From the NCBI RefSeq assembly GCF_030272615.1, contig NW_026728920.1, positions 170,001 through 192,500 of the forward strand: a DNA stretch of 22,500 nt, written 5' to 3'. The notes beneath the pieces are model-generated. The model made no database searches and was not told the origin of the DNA. It worked only from the letters and a program-made list of their open reading frames with translations. Shown in pieces: positions 16,196 to 22,500 of the stretch. The translations under genes and the position numbers were made by a program. Origin of the DNA: Cryptomeria japonica (taxonomy: Eukaryota; Streptophyta; Pinopsida; Cupressales; Cupressaceae). Position 1 is the stretch's first letter; each line of letters begins with the position of its first letter.

Positions 16196-19100
16196 CCCGA
16201 TTGCTATGCGGTGAGGCTCCTCGGCCGCCTCGGAACTATCTGTGTATCAGACGCATCGCGGGATAAGGGGTTGGCAACGGTAGTCGCCCCAAGCGCGTCC
16301 GATGCTTGGACCATTCCGAGGCGGCCCTGAAGCCTCTTCCGTCTAGCCGTTGGGTCCTTCTCGCCGCATCCCTTGCCTCGCACCCCGATTGCTATGCGGT
16401 GAGGCTCCTCGGCCGCCTTGGAACTATCTGTGTATCAGACGCATCGCGGGATAAGGGGTTGTCACTGGTAGTCGCCCCAAGCGCGTCCGATGCTTGGACC
16501 ATTCTGAGGCGGCCCTGAAGCCTCTTCCGTCTAGCCGTTGGGTCCTTCTCGCCGCATCCCTCGACTCGCACCCCGATTGCTATGCGGTGAGGCTCCTCGG
16601 CCGCCTTGGAACTATCTGTGTATCGGACGCGTCGCGGGATAAGGGGTTGTCACTGGTAGTCGCCCCAAGCGCGTCCGATGCTTGGACCATTCCGAGGCGG
16701 CCCTGAAGCCTCTTCCGTCTAGCCGTTGGGTCCTTCTCGCCGCATCCCTCGCCTCGCACCCCGATTGCTATGCGGTGAGGCTCCTCGGCCGCCTTGGAAC
16801 TATCTGTGTATCGGACGCGTCGCGGGATAAGGGGTTGTCACTGGTAGTCGCCCCAAGCGCGTGCGATGCATGGACCATTCCCAGGCGGCCCTGAAGCCTC
16901 TTCCGTCTAGCCGTTGGGTCCTTCTCGCCGCATCCCTCGCCTCGCACCCCGATTGCTATGCGGTGAGGCTCCTCGGCCGCCTTGGAACTATCTGTGTATC
17001 GGACGCGTCGCGGGATAAGGGGTTGTCACTGGTAGTCGCCCCAAGCGCGTCCGATGCTTGGACCATTCCGAGGCGGCCCTGAAGCCTCTTCCGTCTAGCC
17101 GTTGGGTCCTTCTCGCCGCATCCCTCGCCTCGCACCCCGATTGCTATGCGGTGAGGCTCCTCGGCCGCCTTGGAACTATCTGTGTATCGGACGCGTCGCG
17201 GGATAAGGGGTTGTCACTGGTAGTCGCCCCAAGCGCGTCCGATGCTTGGACCATTCCGAGGCGGCCCTGAAGCCTCTTCCGTCTAGCCGTTGGGTCCTTC
17301 TCGCCGCATCCCTCGCCTCGCACCCCGATTGCTATGCGGTGAGGCTCCTCGGCCGCCTTGGAACTATCTGTGTATCGGACGCATCGCGGGATAAGGGGTT
17401 GTCACTGGTAGTCGCCCCAAGCGCGTCCGATGCTTGGACCATTCCGAGGCGGCCCTGAAGCCTCTTCCGTCTAGCCGTTGGGTCCTTCTCGCCGCATCCC
17501 TCGCCTCGCACCCCGATTGCTATGCGGTGAGGCTCCTCGGCCGCCTTGGAACTATCTGTGTATCGGACGCGTCGCGGGATAAGGGGTTGTCACTGGTAGT
17601 CGCCCCAAGCGCGTCCGATGCTTGGACCATTCCGAGGCGGCCCTGAAGCCTCTTCCGTCTAGCCGTTGGGTCCTTCTCGCCGCATCCCTCGCCTCGCACC
17701 CCGATTGCTATGCGGTGAGGCTCCTCGGCCGCCTTGGAACTATCTGTGTATCGGACGCGTCGCGGGATAAGGGGTTGTCACTGGTAGTCGCCCCAAGCGC
17801 GTCCGATGCTTGGACCATTCCGAGGCGGACCTGAAGCCTCTTCCGTCTAGCCGTTGGGTCCTTCTCGCCGCATCCCTCGCCTCGCACCCCGATTGCTATG
17901 CGGTGAGGCTCCTCGGCCGCCTTGGAACTATCTGTGTATCGGACGCGTCGCGGGATAAGGGGTTGTCACTGGTAGTCGCCCCAAGCGCGTCCGATGCTTG
18001 GACCATTCCGAGGCGGCCCTGAAGCCTCTTCCGTCTAGCCGTTGGGTCCTTCTTGCCGCATCCCTCGCCTCGCACCCCGATTGCTATGCGGTGAGGCTCC
18101 TCGGCCGCCTTGGAACTATCTGTGTATCGGACGCGTCGCGGGATAAGGGGTTGTCACTGGTAGTCGCCCCAAGCGCGTCCGATGCTTGGACCATTCCGAG
18201 GCGGCCCTGAAGCCTCTTCCGTCTAGCCGTTGGGTCCTTCTCGCCGCATCCCTCGCCTCGCACCCCGATTGCTATGCGGTGAGGCTCCTCGGCCGCCTTG
18301 GAACTATCTGTGTATCGGACGCCTCGCGGGATAAGGGGTTGTCACTGGTAGTCGCCCCAAGCGCGTCCGATGCTTGGACCATTCCGAGGCGGCCCTGAAG
18401 CCTCTTCCGTCTAGCCGTTGGGTCCTTCTCGCCGCATCCCTCGCCTCGCACCCCGATTGCTATGCGGTGAGGCTCCTCGGCCGCCTTGGAACTATCTGTG
18501 TATCGGACGCGTCGCGGGATAAGGGGTTGTCACTGGTAGTCGCCCCAAGCGCGTCCGATGCTTGGACCATTCCGAGGCGGACCTGAAGCCTCTTCCGTCT
18601 AGCCGTTGGGTCCTTCTCGCCGCATCCCTCGCCTCGCACCCCGATTGCTATGCGGTGAGGCTCCTCGGCCGCCTTGGAACTATCTGTGTATCGGACGCGT
18701 CGCGGGATAAGGGGTTGTCACTGGTAGTCGCCCCAAGCGCGTCCGATGCTTGGACCATTCCGAGGCGGCCCTGAAGCCTCTTCCGTCTAGCCGTTGGGTC
18801 CTTCTCGCCGCATCCCTCGCCTCGCACCCCGATTGCTATGCGGTGAGGCTCCTCGGCCGCCTTGGAACTATCTGTGTATCGGACGCGTCGCGGGATAAGG
18901 GGTTGTCACTGGTAGTCGCCCCAAGCGCGTCCGATGCTTGGACCATTCCGAGGCGGACCTGAAGCCTCTTCCCTCTAGCCGTTGGGGCTTTCTCGCCGCA
19001 TCCCTCGCCTCGCACCCCGATTGCTATTCGGTGAGGCTCCTCGGCCGCCTTGGAACTATCTGTGTATCGGACGCATCGCGGGATAAGGGGTTGGCAGTGG

Positions 19101-20700
19101 TAGTCGCCCCAAGCGCGTCCGATGCTTGGACCATTCCGAGGCGGCCCTGCAGCCTCTTCCGTCTAGCCGTTGGGGCCATCTCGCTGCATCCCCCACCTCG
19201 CACCACGATTGCTATGCGGTGAGGCTCCTTGGCCGCCTCGGAACTATCTGTGTATCGGACGCATCGCGGGATAAGGGGTTGTCACTGGTAGTCGCCCCAA
19301 GCGCGTCCGATGCTTGGACTATTCCGAGGCGGCCCTGCAGCCTCTTCCGTCTAGCCGTTGGGGCCATCTCGCCGCATCCCCCAGCTCCTCGGCCGCCTCG
19401 GAACTATCTGTGTATCGGACGCATCGCGGGATAAGGGGTTGGCAGTGGTAGTCGCCCCAAGCGCGTTCGATGCTTGGACTATTCCGAGGCGGCCCCGCAG
19501 CCTCTTCCGTCTACCCTTTGGGGCCATCTCGCCGCATCCCTCGCCTCGCACCCCGATTGCTATGCGGTGAGGCTCCTCGGCCGCCTGGGAACTATCTTCG
19601 TATCGGATGCATCGCGGGATAAGGGGTTGTCACTGGTAGTCGCCCCAAGCGCGTCCGATGCTTGGACTATTCCGAGGCGGCCCTGTGGCCTCTTCCGTCT
19701 AGCCGTTGGGGCCATCTCGCCGCATCCCTCACCTCGCACCCCCATTGCTATGCGGTGAGGCTCCTCGGCCGCCTTGGAACTGTCTTCGTATCGGAAGCAT
19801 CGCGGGATAAGGGGTTGTCACTGGTAGTCGCCCCAAGCGCGTCCGATGCTTGGACTATTCCGAGGCGGCCCTGCAGCCTCTTCCGTCTAGCCGTTGGGGC
19901 CATCTCGCCGCATCCCCCACCTCGCACCCGGATTGCTATGCGGTGAGGCTCCTCGGCCGCCTTGGAACTATCTTCGTATCGGACGCATCGCGGGATAAGG
20001 GGTTGTCACTGGTAGTCGCCCCAAGCGCGTCCGATGCTTGGACTATTCCGACGCGGCCCTGTGGCCTCTTCCGTCTAGCCGTTGGGGCCATCTCGCCGCA
20101 TCCCCCACCTCGCACCCCGATTGCTATGCGGTGAGGCTCCTCGGCCGCCTTGGAACCATCTTCGTATCGGACGCATCGCGGGATGAGGGGTTGTCACTGG
20201 TAGTCGCCCCAAGCGCGTCCGATGCTTGGACCATTCCGAGGCGGCCCTGAAGCCTCTTCCGTCTAGCCGTTGGGGCCTTCCCGCCCCATCCCTCGCCTCG
20301 CACCCCCGATTGCTATGCGGTGAGGCTCCTCGGCCGCCTTGGAACCATCTGTGTATCGGACGCATCGCGGGATAAGGGGTTGGCACTGGTAGTCGCCCCA
20401 AGCGCGTCCGATGCTTGGAGCATTCCGAGGTGGCCCTGAAGCCTCTTCCGTCTAGCCGTTGGGGCCTTCCCGCCCCATCCCTCGCCTCGCACCCCGATTG
20501 ATATGCGGTGAGGCTCCTCGGCCGCCTTGGAACTATCTGTGTATCGGACGCATCGCGGGATAAGGGGTTGGCACTGGTAGTCGTCCCAATCGCGTCCGAT
20601 GCTTGGACCATTCCGAGGCGGCCCTGCAGCCTCTTCCGTTTAGCCGTCGGGGCCTTCCCGCCGCATCCCTCGCCTCGCATCCCGATTCCTATGCGGTGAG
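16196..20700 (+). repeat. 188-bp tandem array (24 units)
   Basis: Units begin near CCCGATTGCTATGCGG and continue GGCTCCTCGGCCGCC, ATCGGACGCGTCGCGGGATA, GGTAGTCGCCCCAAGCGCG, CTTGGACCATTCCGAGGCGG, CTTCCGTCTAGCCG and TCTCGCCGCATCCC. The period is 188 bp, apart from one 160-bp unit (a 28-bp deletion near 19383) and one 189-bp unit near 20305. Units from about 16550 to 18960 are nearly identical; those after 19000 share diverged variants (GGGGCCATCTCGC, CTTCGTATCGG). Each unit has two nested inverted repeats. A 70-codon frame reappears in every unit, but 188 is not a multiple of three and the frame is closed each time, so this is not a coding repeat. Confidence 0.95.
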
Positions 20701-21430
20701 TCTTCTCGGCCGCCGCGGAACTATACCTGTTATTGCTACTGCATCCTTCGGCTGGTAACCTCCTCTGCCGCCTTGGAACGTTCTCTTTGTCGGACGCGTC
20801 GCGGGATAAGGGGTTGGCACTGGTAGTCGCCCCAAGCGCGCCCGATGCATAGACCGCTCCGAGTTGACCTTGCTTTCAGCCTCTCACATGCATAGACCTC
20901 TCTGAGTCGACCCTGCAGCCTCTCACGTTTAGCCTTTGGAATCTCGCCTCACAACATGATTGCTATCCTTGATGCATCCCTTGCCTCGAGCCCTGATTGC
21001 TTTCTTGGCTGCATCCCTCCTCTCCTCACAGCCCGGTTGTCATCACTGCTTCATCCGTCGCTTCATGCATTCTGGCTGCTGGGCCCTTCCCACCGCACAC
21101 CTCGATTGCTATCTCTTCTGCATCACACACCCCGATTGCTATCTCTGCTACATCCCTCGGCTCTCACTTCTGCATCCTTCGCCTCCCACCTCGATTGCTA
21201 TCAATGCTGCATCCGTAACCTCACACCCCGATTGCTATGCGGGGAGGCTCCTTGGCCGCCTTGGAAATTTCTGTGTGTCGGACGCACCGCGGGATAAGGG
21301 GTTGGCACTGGTAGTCGCCCCAAGTGCGCCCGATTCTTAGACCGCTTCGAGGTGACCTCGTAGCCTCTTTCGTCCAGGCTTCCTGCCTTCAACGCCCTTT
21401 TTACACCTCGATTGCTATGCGCGGGCTCGT
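20701..21430 (+). repeat. Decayed 188-bp units and GATTGCTATC short repeats
   Basis: Two recognisable remnants, at about 20765-20860 and 21225-21345, retain GTCGCGGGATAAGGGGTTGG and GGTAGTCGCCCCAAG. Between them (20950-21230) a short pyrimidine-rich repeat carries GATTGCTATC/T and TGCATCC at irregular spacing. No gene. Confidence 0.8.
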
Positions 21431-22500
21431 TGGCGTCTATCACCTCTCTGCGAAGAGTGGCACGATGATTGTTGGGGTAAATCGTAGCAGTCCGATCTCT
21501 GGCCTTGGGCCATTGTGAGGGCTGATCGATTTCCTGTGCGCATCTCGTGTTCGCCCAGTAACAGACTCGACGACTTGTAATCGGTCTTGTTCCCGATTGT
21601 TCCTGGAGGTAGTCTTCGGAACTCTTGGATTTGACCTGTCACTCGAACTGTCCTCTTCCGAGGATGCTTGTGTGTGTGTGCTTGTGCCATTTCCTTGGCG
21701 GTATTAACGAGATATTAAAGAGCGGAGTGAGCGCCTCGCCCAGCTATGTTTGGGGCTCTCACTCCCTTACCCGGTGTGCGACCGCTTTGCACGTAGGTTG
21801 CGGAGCATCGCGACTCTTTCGATGTTTGGCGGTTGTCTTCCGGTGATGCGTTGGTCCCGAAGTGCACGTTACTAGCATTTCTGCCATTGTTCTCGATCTT
21901 TGGCACGTTCCTTCGTTGCAATTGGATATATATCTCCGTTTATACGCGCAGGCTTCTCCCGCCTATTCAGCGCTGTCCCACTCTCAGCACTCTCGTGGTC
22001 TCCTTGGCTTCTCTCTCCCGTGAGCGAGCTCTCTTCTCGAGTCTTTTCCATGTCCCATGGAGGTTGCCTTGCGAAATTCGGGCACACAAACGTGACCGGA
22101 TAAGAGCGGAATTGCCTATGAGGAGAAGCTCACCTTAGGGAGCAGCAATGCCGAGTGTTTCGACAGAGGGTAGAGGGGGCGTTGTTTGGGCGGTTGCACA
22201 AAAGAGTGCTACGGTTGCACTGAAGGTTGCTTCTTCGTCTCCGACGAACTCTTCGAGGCAAAAAAGCTTGTATACGGGGTCGAGGTGGGACTGTTCGTGC
22301 GAGTTGCGCCACCAAAAGTGCGTAGGGGGCATATACCTGGGAAATGGATGTCTCTGAGTGGCCTTACTCGGTCGCGTGCACGGTGCATTCTCTAACGGCA
22401 GGACTGTCGCGAGCATGTGCGGTTCGGATGTTTTCGGGTAAAGGGTTCCGTACGGGATGTTCTTCCCAGGCTCCTGTGAACCGAGACTCTGCATCGTCGT
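21431..22500 (+). other. Single-copy 5' ETS segment
   Basis: About 1.07 kb without tandem repeats. Short open frames occur on both strands (none longer than 119 codons) and none resembles a known protein. A short TG dinucleotide run lies near 21670. 18S has not begun by 22500. Confidence 0.6.

Larger units (their letters stand above)
15828..22500 (+). other. Presumed 5' external transcribed spacer of the 35S precursor (incomplete at right)
   Basis: Inferred from position: everything downstream of the last Pol I promoter. It is at least 6.7 kb, and the conserved 18S start (TACCTGGTTGATCCTGCC) is not in the window. It consists of the inverted repeat, the 188-bp array, decayed repeats and about 1 kb of single-copy sequence. 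If a further promoter lay beyond the window, part of this would be non-transcribed spacer instead, but I see no TATATAGGGG after 15831. Confidence 0.6.

Noticed and set aside
16306-18962. A 70-codon frame repeated in each 188-bp unit (starts MDHSEAALKPLPSSRW)
   Set aside because: 188 is not divisible by three, each frame ends just inside the next unit, and the units lie in a presumed ETS. Conservation is explained by DNA homogenisation.
13311-20700. Possible CRISPR array from evenly spaced repeats
   Set aside because: Units are contiguous 188-bp or 311-bp tandem repeats without unique spacers, no cas genes are present, and the context is plant nuclear rDNA.
1-22500. Search for the 25/26S 3' end and the 18S 5' end
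   Set aside because: No conserved 25/26S sequence is seen at the left, and the 18S start TACCTGGTTGATCCTGCC is not present by 22500. Both must lie outside the window.

Overview
This window is not protein-coding. It is ribosomal DNA intergenic spacer (IGS) from a land plant, read in the direction of the 35S rRNA transcription unit. Three direct observations support this: two identical complete 5S rRNA genes on the minus strand (2814-2933 and 8848-8967), 13 copies of the plant RNA polymerase I initiation motif TATATAGGGG on the plus strand (11696 to 15831), and a long repeat-rich tract after the last of these, as expected for a 5' external transcribed spacer (ETS). The 5S sequence (GGGTGCGATC start, AAGCGCGCTTGGGCCGG core) looks like the gymnosperm type. 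A 5S gene linked inside the 35S spacer ('L-type' rDNA) is known in bryophytes, some Asteraceae and some gymnosperms. With the very long spacer, a gymnosperm is my best guess, but the species cannot be named from this window. Neither the 25/26S 3' end nor the 18S 5' end is inside, so the IGS plus ETS exceeds 22.5 kb.

Layout. (1) Positions 1-10222 are a tandem duplication with a period of about 6.03 kb. Positions 1-4188 match 5828-10222 almost base for base, apart from one extra 207-bp repeat unit in the second copy. Each copy holds a GC-rich array built on palindromic words such as GGTGCGCACC, short AT-rich modules with T-runs, the minus-strand 5S gene, an A-rich flank, and the start of a C-rich minisatellite. 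Positions 4189-5827 are further AT-rich modules and are probably the left part of the second unit. (2) Positions 10223-11430 continue the C-rich CACCCACCTTGG-like minisatellite. (3) Positions 11431-16130 carry 13 Pol I promoter copies in three families: six in a mostly 157-bp repeat, four in an exact 311-bp repeat, and three in a 441-490-bp repeat. Two other arrays, of 38/52-bp and 50/56-bp units, are interspersed. (4) Positions 16196-20700 are 24 tandem 188-bp units inside the presumed 5' ETS, each able to form a nested hairpin. (5) Positions 20700-21430 hold decayed units, and 21430-22500 is single-copy ETS leading toward 18S.

How it works together. The last promoter (15752-15831) most simply drives the 35S precursor, and the 12 upstream copies are candidate spacer promoters. 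5S is transcribed by Pol III in the opposite direction from internal control regions, ending at a T-run. The long open frames in every reading frame result from stop-poor GC-rich repeats and should not be annotated as genes.
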